From Notospermus geniculatus (Eukaryota > Nemertea > Pilidiophora > Heteronemertea > Lineidae), in the NCBI GenBank assembly GCA_002633025.1, contig NMRB01000892.1:118218-182217 (forward strand): 64,000 nt of DNA. The letters are read 5' to 3'. Every line of letters starts with the position of its first letter. Position 1 is the stretch's first letter. The position numbers and the translations under genes are program-made. Of this stretch, positions 22,652-35,478 are shown in pieces. The notes below the pieces were generated by a model. The model saw only the letters and a list, made by a program, of their open reading frames with translations. It had not been told where the DNA came from and did not search any database.

Positions 22652-25600
22652 ATGTTCAAGATGGCAGTCAGAGGGGAAGTTTTCACCCTTTCCTGGTCAA
22701 TTATATTCACTTTTACAATATCTAAGGTGCGTAAACAATGTGTATAGAGATGCAGCTATACGAACAAGGTTGATATGTGTTTAACTAGCTGGTGTCATTG
22801 CATGATTTACACCACAGTTGATTCCACGACCGACATAGAAAAAATAAAAAGAACCTGTCTGTGCAGTGGTGTGCAACCAACAGTGCACTGACACTGTGCT
22901 GTGTGTCGTGTTAGGTATAAAATACACATACAAACACATACACACAGACAGTCACAATGTCACCTGTAACATGACTGACTGTAGTGTAAGCTGCTCAGCA
23001 GCTGAGCCAGCAGCGCCACAGTTTCAGGGTTCTCGCCAGGAATTTGGGTCAGCATGTCGCATCAGTCATGTCAATTGCCCGACCAGGAAAGCCTGTTTGG
23101 GAGGTCCGTTTGTGTGTGTCCGCGCGCCTGAAACCCACAGCGGGAGGGGTGGGTATCTCCCCATGAAAATTTTGAAAATTGAGATGTGCGGTGATACGAT
23201 ATGCCGCGTTTTCCCACAAATTTTTGATGAAATAAACCGTCCAATATCGGCTGTTTTTATGGCGCGATCTAGGGGCCTACATGTAGCCTAGGCCTGAACA
23301 GATATCAAAAACGTTTTCTGACCATGAGATATCACTGTGAAGAAGGCAAGTATTAGTTCTTAAAAAAGAAGAGTAGGCCAATTTTTTCTTAACTGAAATG
23401 ATAGTTTGATAGGCCGAGCTGTTGAAAAAACAATGTCTTTGACTTCACTCAACGGCGCGAAAATGATATCCGGCATCTTCTGTCACTGTACCAGTGTGTG
23501 CTCATCATGACAAGTGGAGGCCTGCAGAGCATCAGTCATCGCATCGGTGTGTCCTGATTGCAACAAAAACAGAACTCCAAAAAAGCAGATTCTGAAAATT
23601 TACCTTCACTAAAGATATCTGATGCTGAAATTACGATATGGCACACTGAAAACAATGTAAGAATTCGCGGGCGAAAAACACTAGCCCACCATTCTCTGAT
23701 TCTCTCAGCTGACACGTGACCCTGATTGACAGGTGCTTGTTGCCAATGGAGATTCATATCATTAGCGTGGTCGGGGATGTTGTGATGAGACGATGACCGA
23801 AGACAGGTGTGTGGAGGATCTCACGGCTGACACGGAAGTGTTGCAGTTAGTTTACCGGCAAGGATTTTATTGCACAAAAACAACAATGACAGCTGACATG
23901 GCCAATGGCTGAGTGATGTTTTATCGATTGCCATCGGCATTGATTGCGCTTTTCAAAACAATGTGACTGGGCCTAGGCCTCCGTATATAGTAATCAAGCA
24001 GGATAATAAAGGCGCTAATTACCCTTTGAGTAGTGTGATGTGTTGTGTTTGGAGTGTGATTGTGTAGCATGTCGATGTTTATTTGAGGCTGTCGCGGATT
24101 TTAACAGGTTGTCGCGGATTTCAACAGCTTGTCGCGTTTTGCGTTCGGTGGTCGGCAGCGTGTCGCAGCGACATGCTGATTTGGCCTGGCGAGAACCCTG
24201 AGTTTCTGTTTTTTTCATGTCAATTGCCAGTTCTCTATATGCATTTCAGGATTAGGCGGCCTAAATAGGCTGATATTAATGATTTTACATCACACAGAAC
24301 ACACGACACAAACACGCACTCGCAGGGCCTGTCTAGGCCTACCGGTACCTGCTGTTCGGCACCACAGATGCCCATGGTGCTGATGATGATTGAAAAGTAC
24401 CGGAATAAGATCATATCCACTTCTCTGATTTCCTTGTCAAACCCTCCTCCACCCTTTTGTGTTTGATAAGCGTGATTAAGTTGATTGACATTGAGATTGA
24501 TTGTATTGGAGATTAACAGGATAAATCACTCATGACTAATTGCACTGTGATTGTCCACTTAATGGTATCTAGGCCCTAATTAAGAACTTGTTCCCTTTCC
24601 ATGCAGTGATGTCCTTCAAATCAGACATAGGCCTAGAGAAAGGGCCGTATTTTAGAACGTTCCTTAACATTAAGGTCCACCTTGAATCTATTGTTCTCGA
24701 TGGTTTTACAATAGACTTAAGGTCGAACTTAACTTAAGGAACGTTCTAAAATATGACCCTTAGTGTATACATGTGCAACATTATTGTCCCTTGTCCTATG
24801 GTTTCATTCACCTGATCACAGTGGGAAGCACGGTGTTGCAATGGACTTCAGACCATCACAACACCTGCTGAAACTAGTCTGAAAAAAGGATCAAGTGATG
24901 CGCTGAATGATGAATGAGTTGTTCCTTGATTTCCCCGGATATGTTTCTGGAGAGACCGAGGTAACATTGCGAAGTGATTTGAGCCTGTATTACAGTGGAA
25001 ATGCGACAAAAACTTCATATTATATTACAATGTTATTAGTGGTACCATGTGATTATCTCTTTCTGCAGGTTTCTGGTTACTATTGTGATAGCGGCAGATG
25101 TGGTGATGATGAATATTGTTGTGGTTACAACATTTGCTGCACATCCTACATGGTTTGGCAAAATTGGTATTTCTGGTAAGTCCTCCCCTCCCAGTCTCTG
25201 AGCTACTGGTACTCCCTTAGATACAGATGTGCCATACTTTGCATAGTCTCAGTCTGACTAATGCCTGTGGAATTAACATAGAAATCTTTGCGTCCAGTTT
25301 CCATCTGATTAGTTTTGAGTGACTTGATCCACTATGTCACTAACTATGGCAAACTGCAGAGTTTAGCTGCTTGTCTTACTGGGTATGTCCTGCTTCTGGA
25401 GGAGATGGATGGCTGTTGAGAGCATGCCCCTGCCCTTGATATCTCAGTATCCATTGGTTGACACTTGTAAAGCCTAATGTTTCTGATTTCAGGTGCGGAT
25501 TGGTGTTTTTCTTGATTATGCTCTCGGCATGTGCCAGTTTCTGGCGGTACCGCTACATGTACTACAGAACAGCTTTGATAGTCCATTCTGGGCCGAATTA

Positions 25601-25915
25601 TCGCCAACTTTCTGATGAATCTGATGATCCTACCCATCATGTCCCCCCTGAGGTAAGTCGGCTACTTGTGTATGATATGAGTTTCACCCGGCAGACTTGT
25701 CAGTATTTCATGTGCCTGATGCTAGAGAACCAGGAAAATGGAAGATTTTTTGAGTTTGATGAAAAGGTCCTCATTTCTCTTTTCAGGGTAATAACCATGG
25801 GATGGGCAACAACTATGCAAAATTTTCAGGACAAGCCTCTGGTTACTGTGAGCCACCACCTTATTCCACAGTTTCACTAACGCCAAAAGAACCACCGCCA
25901 CCATACACAAACTAA
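22652..25915 (+). CDS. WBP1/VOPP1-family PPxY membrane protein
   Basis: Predicted type I membrane adaptor that would bind WW-domain proteins through its cytosolic PY motifs. Exons 22652-22726, 25069-25175, 25493-25652 and 25787-25915 join in phase to 156 residues. Order: signal peptide ([15 protein letters not shown]); luminal Cys-rich module [19 protein letters not shown], the WBP1-like CESGHCC arrangement; aromatic NWYFW; a membrane segment ([17 protein letters not shown]) followed by RYRYMYYR; and a tail ending in two PY motifs, PPPYSTV and PPPPYTN, at the very C-terminus. The first exon is my inference from phase, signal-peptide character and a GTGCGT donor; an in-frame Met also occurs at 22661. 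Intron 1 is 2.3 kb and holds a hAT-like element and a foldback MITE. Confidence 0.8.
23025..24200. mobile_element. 1.18-kb non-autonomous hAT-like element
   Basis: Ends CAGGGTTCTCGCCAGG and CCTGGCGAGAACCCTG are perfect 16-bp inverted repeats of the hAT type. AGTTT abuts both ends (23020-23024, 24201-24205), a 5-bp target duplication. The subterminal zones share the word GTCGC in inverted orientation. No transposase was seen. It lies in intron 1 of the WBP1-like gene. Confidence 0.78.
24642..24759. repeat. Foldback MITE, GGGCCGTAT family
   Basis: Inverted ends GGGCCGTATTTTAGAACGTT and GGGTCATATTTTAGAACGTT enclose an inner imperfect stem (AAGGTCCACCTT/AAGGTCGAACTT). It resembles the elements at 47166 and 352. 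Confidence 0.7.
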
Positions 25916-26454
25916 ACATCTAAGGATGTGATTACTTGGTCTAGAATTTGCAGGATGTTATGGAAGCCTTCAGGTTAAATATAGTGTGACAGAACAGAAG
26001 ACCAGTATGAGCACCATATTTTTCACAAAATTTTACATTCAAAATCTTTGTGTTGCTATTTCACCAGTCACTTAGTTGATATCATGCATTGATGTGGTGC
26101 ACATTGTTGTTTTGAAAGTGGTGTTGCAGCAACTTTTGGTAAAATCTTATTGAGAATTTCCAGGATTTCTTTTGATTGTCACTTTGAGGTGAAATTTGTT
26201 GACGATCTACTTACGGTAATTTCTGCTGTCATGCATTGTCTGTTTATATGAACAGTTGGAAATCTATACCAAAGACAACCCTGAGATTGACAAATGTTGT
26301 CCTGATTGTGAGGTGCCCCCATGTTTTAGGATTTAAATTGAAATGTTCATCACATAAAATGTGTGTACTCAACGGATATGGTTTTGTAGTGCATTTTTGG
26401 ATGGTTTTCCAAGTGTTGGGTTCTTTGCGGGGGGAGAAACAATACCAATAGTTA

Positions 26455-26729
26455 CAGTAGTGTGCAAAAATATTAGAACACTTGGCAAATCTTAAGAAAC
26501 TGATGCTTTGTAGAGTTATTCAACATTTCCAAAATGCAGTGTGTCCCCAAGAAATTGACAAAGGTATCATGCAGGTGTCTCTGGAGCATTCATAATGCAA
26601 TATCAGTATGGTTGAAGGTTCCATTAATGAGAGAAACGATGGTTTCATGGCTACATTGGGTCATTTCATTGAAATAATATTTCGTTTTCGAGTTCATGGC
26701 AAGTGTTCTAATATTTTTGCACACCACTG
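26455..26729. mobile_element. Tc1/mariner-like MITE
   Basis: Inverted ends CAGTAGTGTGCAAAAATATT and CAGTGGTGTGCAAAAATATT continue through AGAACACTTG, the classic Tc1-type terminus. TA precedes the left end, while TG follows the right end (a decayed TA). The 275-bp body lacks a transposase. Confidence 0.8.
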
Positions 26730-27306
26730 TGCATGTTGTGGGTTTTGGATGAGATTAATTATCGTAATTTGGAGCTGTCGATTCTTTCCGTCGGTTGGCA
26801 ATTTAGCATCCACCGAACATAAAACAGGTCAGCCCACCAGGTTTTTGCTATCTTAGCTACAATCGTCACTGTTTTATTGTTGATTTGACATGTGAAGATA
26901 TTGTTCTAAGTACCCGGTATATCTCTGCGATTATGTTGAGATTGTAAGGCACAGTCTGTTGTTTGAGGAAGCATGCAGCATACAATTTATTGTGCATGGC
27001 CTTAAGGTGATGAGCATCATACGGATTGTAAATAAAAACCATAACTTTTTCTCTGCATATGTGTATTTTCATATGTTCACAAAATCTGGCCTTGTGACGG
27101 TGTAGCAAGAATTTTATATGAACCCTAAGTCCATCTAGAAAATCTGAGACAAGTGTTCCTCTGGAAGGTGTGTGTTCTGTCAGTCGAACTACATGTACCC
27201 ACATGTACTTTTGCATGTTTCTTTTTTAAAATGATTTGTCATATGGTGCCATTTTGAAGAGATTGACCTTGACCTTGACATGATATTGAAAGCAATACTA
27301 GTCGAA

Positions 27307-27710
27307 CCCTTTCACTGCCCCAGTGGCAATTTCTTGGCAAAAATGGAAAAGCTTGAAATACGACTGGAATAGCTGGGTGCTTCCCAATGAATAGACAAAT
27401 CCCAAATTGACGTAAACGGGAAAGATCTGCGCACTTCCGCCGAAATAGCAACAAGAACCTCGGTCTGAAACTGAATGACGTGACGCAGAGAACCCCACGA
27501 CAGTGACTTGGACGACGTTACGTCAGAGTTGACCATTGCTGAATCACGGATTGCGTCACATCAGCTGGTTTCAGATCGTGGTTCTTGTTGCTATTTGGGC
27601 GGAAGTGCGCAGAACTTGGAATTTGGGATTTGTCTATACCTATGTGACAGGGGTTTTGTAGGATTTCAGAATTTATGGTTTTAATGACATTGCCAGTGGC
27701 AGTGAAAGGG
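27307..27710. repeat. 404-bp foldback element
   Basis: Ends CCCTTTCACTGCC with the complement, followed by CAGTGGCAAT. Internal arms (GACAAATCCCAAATT, CTGCGCACTTCCGCC, AATAGCAACAAGAACC) are mirrored on the right. Short ORFs here are by-products of the stem. Confidence 0.7.
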
Positions 27711-28740
27711 ATAAAACAGAGTACATTCGAACATGGTGATGGTGTACAACTTGTTTTCAGCCTTGTGGATGGTCTGCGGGTGCAGCATTTTCCACCATGA
27801 TAATTTGCTTGCAAAGTTTGACTTGAGCAACCTGTCCAACTTCATGCGCCGTATCGGCTTGAAGGTTCTGCACTGCAGCAATAAGCTGGCGTACCTCAAA
27901 GCCCAAGGAAAGTGAAGTTTTTGCTGTGACGGTTAGGCCTGCAAGCATTCATCATGGTCATTTATTCTTTCAGTGAATTATGGTTTAGCTGTTGGTGTTT
28001 GTGTGCTAATATTCACCTTAACACTGATGTGCTTCTTACTCTTTCATTACTGTTGTCATGGTTGTTGGAACAGTGTATGACTGACCATGTTGATCCTACA
28101 GCGCAGTGAGGAACCTGCAAAACTAATTCATGTGGCGTTGCAGCGAGGATACGTCCTGATTTTTGCCCTGTTACACAACGTAAAGAATGTCATGGTGTGA
28201 TTCCTTTGTTTTGCCATGTTTTGGACGTTTTACGGGTCATATGGCTGCAGCACCATATGTCGAATTGCAGGTTTCCCTTTACTTTCGACTCCCCTGGTAA
28301 TTTAAAGCCAAGATAGTCAACCGCAATCTACCAAAACTAAGCCGTGACCATTGGCAAGTACCAGAACCTTGTCAGTTCTGTAGTGCCCCTTGGTGTAATA
28401 ACTTATTTATTCTCAACTTAATGCTTTTTTTGGGTGGTGGGATTTCTGTTCCCTGTCGTCAGTTGAATGTCGCCAAATGTTCAAATCTGATTGGTTGTGA
28501 TTTTATGAAGGTGCATATCCCTACTGCCTTGGGAAGGCAATGGATACTTGTTAAAAGGTTTAGTTCCCTATATCTTGGAGTTTGTCATCACCTTGTGTGT
28601 TGCAGGATCATGCACAGAATGTTGTTACTTGCTTCATTTGAAGATACCAGTAAATTGATCATCTTATTGTAATCAGCTGACACTGTCTTACACTCCTATG
28701 GACCTTGGGAAAGGTTTTTGTAAACCTTACAAATAGAGCT

Positions 28741-28920
28741 TTTGCTGATGACGTCATCACAGAAAAATCTGCCATCTTGATGGTCATATTGACGTCGTTG
28801 ACCCATGTTGTCGGCACAAGTGGAGTGTGTGCAACTTCAGCCACGACATGATCCAACTGGCACACTTTGTCGTCAACGTCATCATCGAAGACCGCTGGTC
28901 AAAAGTGACGTCACAATGAT
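28741..28920. repeat. Dispersed GACGTCA-rich repeat, copy B
   Basis: Matches 9905-10106 along its length (GTCATCACAGAAAAATCT, CATCTTGATGGT, GGCACACTTTGTCGTCAACG, GGTCAAAAGTGACGTCA). A weaker relative is at 49040-49215. Confidence 0.55.
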
Positions 28921-30840
28921 TGATCAGGTCTGTCGTCACCTCAACTGCCTGCATTCTACATACATGTATGCCAGCCTAAATTAAAACATCAGCACAGACG
29001 TCTGTACATGCAGATGTAGTCACTTCCCTGTATTCACTGATCAGAATGTATTTGTATATTGCAATGTAATATGTATATATTAAAGTGTAATTATTAATGT
29101 AAGTCATTGGCACTTAGACTTCAATTTATTCATTCAGGAGATAACATGAATTTGCATTTTCATCAGTGAGGGAAAACAGCTGGCTGGATTGAGTCACACT
29201 GAATAGGCCTACGTGATAGGAATAATGTGATTCAGAACCTGGACAGTCGGCCAGTTGTATCCCCATCTTTCCCTCATGTGTTCCAATCACCCCTACCCTG
29301 GTTCAGCAGAGAGAACAGACTATTGGCCTTGATATGTCATGAAGCTGTATCCCAGGCCCAGAGGTTGACAAACCCACCAGGGACAAAGTCACTGTTGCAT
29401 TTCAAAACCTCCACAAGCACACTTCGGTCAATACGAAATGAAAGAAAAGGAACAGGAATTGATCCATTCAATAAATTAGTATATTCTTGATTATAAGAAA
29501 GAAGTCCTGTGTCTATAAGTACATCATCTATCCCTGAATACCAGAAGACTAATTTGGAAGATTTTGAAAATTGTCATGTTTTTTGGGAACTACATAGACA
29601 GAGTCTTAGCCAATATCATGATCTCTTCTGTTGGGTTGCTGTCCTATGCGTCTTGAGACACTTTGGAGAACAAAATTTATAATCGAAGTATTCAAACGGA
29701 ACCATTCCCGTGATATCGGTTCCACACTGCCAGCAGCGACTGAAAAAGAAACATTGAGAGTGATAAGTGAATTCCACTGTCTGACGTCAAAAATTTGTAT
29801 ATTTGCATCAAATCGTGATTGAATATTTTCAAGAGGCTTTGCATATGACGTCACAAGCCGCCATGCTGGAGGACACATGCTGCAGAGGCGCAGCAAAATG
29901 AGCCATGCATGCCCCAATGACGTTACGTCAAACAATGGTGAGGCGGACTTCACGCAAGTCATGTCACGGTCGGCTCACACCTCTGTGCCCTGTGTCCGCC
30001 AGAATGGCCGCCAGGATGATGTCATTGCAAAGACCCTATACAACAAAAGCTAAAACTGCTTGATTCACATCTTAAATTTCATGTACGAAAGACCAATTCA
30101 TTTTGCGTCACTACACAGTGTCCTGCTATAATGCGATTTGACACTGAAGCAGTTGAACTTACTGGAGTAACGGACATTACAGATATCAGGAGCTTTGTTG
30201 AGAAAGATACGAGGCTGCAGGCTTGGAGGTATGGTATGGTCAGGAAGTTCAGTTCACCGTACAAGTCAAGAAATTTTTGAAAAGGAGTTCCGGTTATTCG
30301 AAAATGACATAAATCGCTAAATTCTCCATATTGCCAAGGAAGGAAGGGGTTATCGGTTTCAGATGCAAGAGTGGTTTTTTGGAAGCCCTTGATACACCAG
30401 GTTTGGAAATGAAACCATGACAATTTGAAGGGGAAAATTCTTGTCACCATCTGTGATCATATCATACCTCACTGTCCACTAGTAACAGACAAACTAATAA
30501 CACAATGACTACATAGAAGAAGAAGTGGAGAAGCCACTCCACGACGTAATAGATATCACAAAATATAATGTAAGCAGCAGTGCTGAAACGGATGGTGAAA
30601 GAAACAGTGAAATGAATGTGAAAGAAACAGTGAAACGAATGTGAGAGAAGTATGGTATGAATGTCAACTAAAATACCCGGTAATAGTGAAGAAAGAGCAT
30701 GAATGTGTAGTTGTACATAGTGTTGGGAACAAAAATAACAGATGACTACAAAACAGAGAAACAGATGCCCTTGGGGTCAGAAGGTCCTGGTGGATTCCAT
30801 CTTGGGTAAACCCTTCAGTTTTTTCTGTGTCACCCCTTGT

Positions 30841-33800
30841 TCAGCAAGTGTCACACTTGTTACACTGAGCATCCATGGAGTGAAGGCACCGCCTGAGGAC
30901 ACATGTGCATTGAGTTGTTAGAATAAGATATTATGGACCAGGCCTAGTTACATTTTACTCACCTGAGTACAGGTCTTGTCCCAGTTGTCTCCTCGGCTTG
31001 TTTGACTAGTCTCTTCTCGGCAGCTAGGGCTCTCTGCAAAAGACGTAACCATGAATATATATTACATGGGAAATCGTGACACAAACCAAGAGTCCAGAAG
31101 CCTTCATAACTTTAACATGTACGGTCCACTTTGCAGAAAACCTATTGTTCACTCTCTGCCTAACCAACGCTTTGTGCATTTGTAAAGTTGCGGATATTTT
31201 GTGAAACGGGTCCAAGCTGGATCTCGCAAAACACCTACGCCAACAATATTTGATACAAAGGGCAAATCAAGGTCAACTTTCTTTGGAGATGATGTCTAAC
31301 CTTCTCTCTATCACTGAAGTTTAAGTATCTTTTCTTCTCTCTTTCCTCTGCTTCCTTCTCAGCTTCTTTAGCCCTCACCTCCTGAAAATGAGGAAGTTCA
31401 TCGTCAATAGGTAGCAGCACTGCACTGAAAATAAGAGTTCTCCGACAGCGACACCAAATCCCAAAGGTTCTCCATTGTTAACTACATCTCCAATACATGT
31501 ACTCACTTTTAATCTCTCCTGCTTCGCTTTCTTTGCCAACTTTTTCCTTTCACTGTCCTTTGCTTTTCTCTCTGCTTCCATTTCTTCTGTTAAAGGAGCA
31601 GGGACCTGTAACAAACAGAAAAGGAACTGAATCGATTCTCTCACTCAGAGCATCCCAGTTTGGCAATGTGAAGCTGGACTCAGCCAGCACTGGAGATCAT
31701 CAATTTTCGTTCTAATTTCCCTTGTTGTCTGACTCTATGCAAGGTAGGCACACTTTTTCGACACACAATTGAAGTCAATCATGAAATTTTGCCGGAACGG
31801 TGAATAAAACCAAACCTCTCTTTACCTGAGCTGCTACGTAGTCATATCTGTCAGGATTCTTCCCCATGAATCGACGAAATGCGTTCCTGGCTTCTTTGGT
31901 TGAAGCAGTTGCATACGGAGGCAGTTTATTACCGTTCCTGCAAGTTGGAAAATGTAGTGAAAGGGCAAATGAGACACGGATTATGATACTGGGAATCAAA
32001 CCCTGGGCCTCACCGGTGACATATAAGACGTTTCCGCTGAACCACTCTGAGAGCCCAGTGCTAGCATCGATGAACCGAAGAGCTGCTAGTGTGAATGCAG
32101 ACACAAAGAGAATGCAACTGAAGGGATGTAACTTACCTTACACATGGATCAGCCCCTGCCTCAAGCAACGCTGAAAGAACTTCAACCTTCCCCATCCTGG
32201 CTGACACATGTAACACCGTCTCCTTCTTAGCTCCAAAGGTCCTGTTCAAAACCGTGAGAAATTCAGCAGTACCATTCTTAATGTTATTAACTTTCCTATC
32301 TCCTAATGATCTGTCATTTTCAGGACCTGAATTACATGTATTGTCACCACAAGTCCTGACATTGTCGTCAGAAAATGCCTGATTACTCCCAGCAGTACTA
32401 CCGGCAGTGCCATCTTCCACTCCTTCCTCTGTGGAGTTCGGTGAGATATCCGTATGATTTCGTTTCGTATAATCTTCTAAATCCTTTAGTGAATCTTCAA
32501 GCAACTTCAGATTCCCTGTCCGTGAGGCAGTGTACAGAATATTTTGAATTTGCTCCACCTCAGCAACTGCAAAAAAACACAAGCAAAGGTCACATCACAA
32601 CCAACATGAGAGTGGGACTGACTCCTCTTCTTCAGCAAACGTGGGATACCTTCTCATTCCTGAAGATTAGAAGGCTAGATACCAGTGTATGACAGAAATA
32701 TGACGGAAGAATCAGTGATGAAATTGAACGAAAACATACATGCTGGGTTCTTGGTTACCATAGCAACTTCTTCGTTCTCCTCAGCCTCCACATCTGCATC
32801 AAGATCACCTAAATCATCAAAGCCTTCGTCTACTTTCTCCTCTTTCTTCTTCTTTTTCTTCTTTCTCTTTGGTTTTCTCGTTATCTCAAACATTTTGAGG
32901 TCGACAGTTGTCAGTATCTCCTTGACAGTTCGAAGGTCAATTTCCCCCTCAGATTCAGAGTCCTCCTCATCTTTAGCAGGTTCAGCCAAATCTACAACAA
33001 AATGCAGCAATATCATCAACTAACCTTATCAAGTATCCCTCACCTTGCCTACTGTAATACCATCAAGCTTTACAATGTATCGGCAGACTGCAGTGTTCAC
33101 TATCCACTCACCGAGCTCTTTGGAAGTTTGCTTCTTTGATACATCAGTAGCAGCAGATTGCTTCCTTGGTGTTCCTGTCTTCTTTTGGCGAGTAGGAGAT
33201 TTGATTAGGTCCAAATCAACTTCACCTGCAGGCCCTTAACGAGAAAGAAGACCATACAGTATTGTAGTTTAATTTCCAAAAGGACCGGTGCACACTGTAT
33301 TGAAATGCTACAAAATGATGACAGCGATTCTGCCTATTTGAATGTACCGGTAGAATTACATGTATTATAATGGCACATTGTTGCCCACAAATCACACGAG
33401 AGTACAATTTGATCCAAATTTTTTTGAACTTTTACTCACCATAGTTCATAACAGATGACAGAACACCATGGACTCTTTTGACCTCGCTGAAGGTCGGCCG
33501 CCGGGTTGCAAAAGGTATCATTCTTATCCTTGCATCATTCTTGTCGAACGGTGGATTTTTATGACTGAAGAACAGCGCTCGATTGTAGCTTGGTGCTCTC
33601 AAAAATATGACAGAGCATTTCTTGAGTTGTTCTGACCAAGACTGCAGGAGATCTTGGGCCTCCTGGAATGGAAATCAATGAACACAGAACTGTCAATTTC
33701 ATACGCAATGGACTGATATTGTGATAGGTTGAAGAACTCCATTAATTCCAGGAAACCTGGAGACTGTGGTAATAGATCTGCAAGGGTTTGATGTGCTAGG

Positions 33801-35478
33801 GTTTGAAGACAGAAGCCAATGTGGTCCGAGGGTAAAACTAGGACGACCTAATACCCCATACATACCTGTATAAGGGAGACCTCATTATATCGTCGTAAAC
33901 TAGCACCAGCAGATTTCGGCGCATTACCCTGGCTATCCCTCAGACCTTGAGCTGTCCCTCTTTTGGCACGGACAGTGTAGCGGTGGAACGTTTTGTGTTC
34001 CACTATTTCCTCACTAGAAAATAGAAAGATACTGACATGAGTTTCAGTTCCAAGAATCTCTTTCCGACTGGAGTGTTTTACGCAAGTGTGAATAGAATAC
34101 CAGACTTATTACTGGGCAAGCAAAGAGGTTTTGCAACCTCACTTACCAGTTAAAAACAGCAGCAGCAAAATGTCCACCAGCCACCATCAGAATTGCCCAG
34201 ACAGGGTTGATTGGGCTGGCTTCAGCCATGGTTATCAGCTCAGCGTCCGTCTCTGGAATATTCTGGAAAAAAAATGGGGTCAGTTTTCTTAGGATATTGG
34301 ATCCATTTATGCTATCGAAGTTTGTAAGTACACCTGTTTTCATTTCTCCGCTGTCTGCCCTCGTTTCCTCTCTCTGTTTCTAATCATGGTGCAATATACT
34401 CAGAGGTGGAGACCACTGAATTTCAGGTTCACGCCAACTTGTGATTTGTCACCAGTAACTGCGAGTTTAGCTCAGAATATCAGGGTAACAAGTCCACAAA
34501 CCTTTTTTCCATGGAGGACACATCTATACATAGACAGCAATTCTCCCTCTCCATTCTTGAAGTAGACCAGTGGTGTCCTTCCTGATGATACACTGAATCC
34601 TTCTGTCGCTTCTGCTGCATCTGTTACAGGGATTGTCGGATTCTTGCCATCCTGATCAGTGTCTGCCTGAGATTCCTCATCAGAGGATGAGTCTGAGCCA
34701 GACAAACTGCTGCTGATATTGTCTGAAGTTTAAAAAAGCCAAAACATCAATGGCAATTCGCTGTACGGTAAACAAACTTCCCATGAATGCATCCCTGCAG
34801 GTCTGTCTTGGTGGGATGGACTGAAGACTTCCGCTAGGCCTATACATAGTAGATCATGCAACAAATTTACATTACCCAGTAACAGTCAGTTATTGAATGT
34901 AATGTGCTGGTATGTCACCCCTTTCCATCCCTTCTATTCTTCCCTATCATGATTATAGAGTGAGCAGTTTGTATAATGCTATCTGTTTCCGTACCAGCAA
35001 TGTCCTCAAAACATTCCTCTGAGATTGGTGGCGCTCCCCTGAGCCTCTGTTTCAAATTGAAGCGATGGAAATCAGATTTGTAATGAGTGACTTGCTCCTG
35101 GCGATCTCCAAATTCAACATCACAGAATGAGCAGCTCATCTTGTCTGATACGGCAAGGTTTATCTCAACTGAAAAAGATTTTGACAGAAATTAGTTGTAC
35201 AATCAAAACAGAATCCAAAATCTTCACAAAAGAAAAATATACATGTAACGTCAATAAGCTCGCCACCCTCATACATGTATCATACCTGAATCATCCCATA
35301 AATTTTTCCCTGCAGCTGCTGTGGATGATCGCCTGCTCTCTTGATCTTCCTTACTTTCAGCCACAGCAGTCTTCAAACATGACACAACGCTCAGCCCACT
35401 TAACTTCTGCTTAGCATGTGTCGGATCACACAGGTTCACTACAACTGGGCCACCAGTCTTCATCGCTCCTTCATCCAT
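30841..35478 (-). CDS. ANKZF1: ANKZF1/VMS1 peptidyl-tRNA endonuclease of ribosome quality control
   Basis: Cleaves peptidyl-tRNA on stalled 60S ribosomes and binds VCP/p97 (family knowledge). Fourteen phased exons encode 764 residues: 35286-35478, 34995-35168, 34502-34722, 34147-34262, 33866-34013, 33440-33662, 33112-33234, 32740-32991, 32137-32566, 31826-31937, 31507-31605, 31301-31381, 30963-31033, 30841-30892. Order: C2H2 finger (CSFC...HYKSDFH); VLRF1 domain (WAILMVAGGHFAAAVF, then KRGTAQGLRD with the conserved Gln, then SAGASLRRYNE); a Lys-rich stretch; ankyrin repeats (ETVLHVSARMGKVEVLSALL); FRRFMGKNPDRYDY; a charged coiled coil; and a VCP-interacting motif REKRALAAEKR assembled across an exon junction. 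The final 17-codon exon (RRCLHSM... with CNKCDTC) is tentative; human has a longer Cys-rich end. Confidence 0.92.

Larger units (their letters stand above)
25916..30840. other. WBP1-like 3' region and intergenic DNA; no gene recognised
   Basis: Contains a Tc1-like MITE (26455-26729), a plus-strand AATAAA (27031-27036) that could end the WBP1-like transcript, a foldback (27307-27710) and a dispersed repeat (28741-28920). ORFs up to 123 codons (for example minus 30079-30450) show no recognisable motif or convincing splice partners. Confidence 0.5.

Noticed and set aside
27733-27948. Overlapping 60-72 codon ORFs on both strands
   Set aside because: Locally protein-like (for example VRQLIAAVQNLQ on minus) but no family, no exon context and adjacent to a foldback; not enough support for a gene.
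30079-30450. 123-codon minus-strand ORF
   Set aside because: No domain, no codon-like conservation visible, no splice partner or neighbouring exons; treated as chance.
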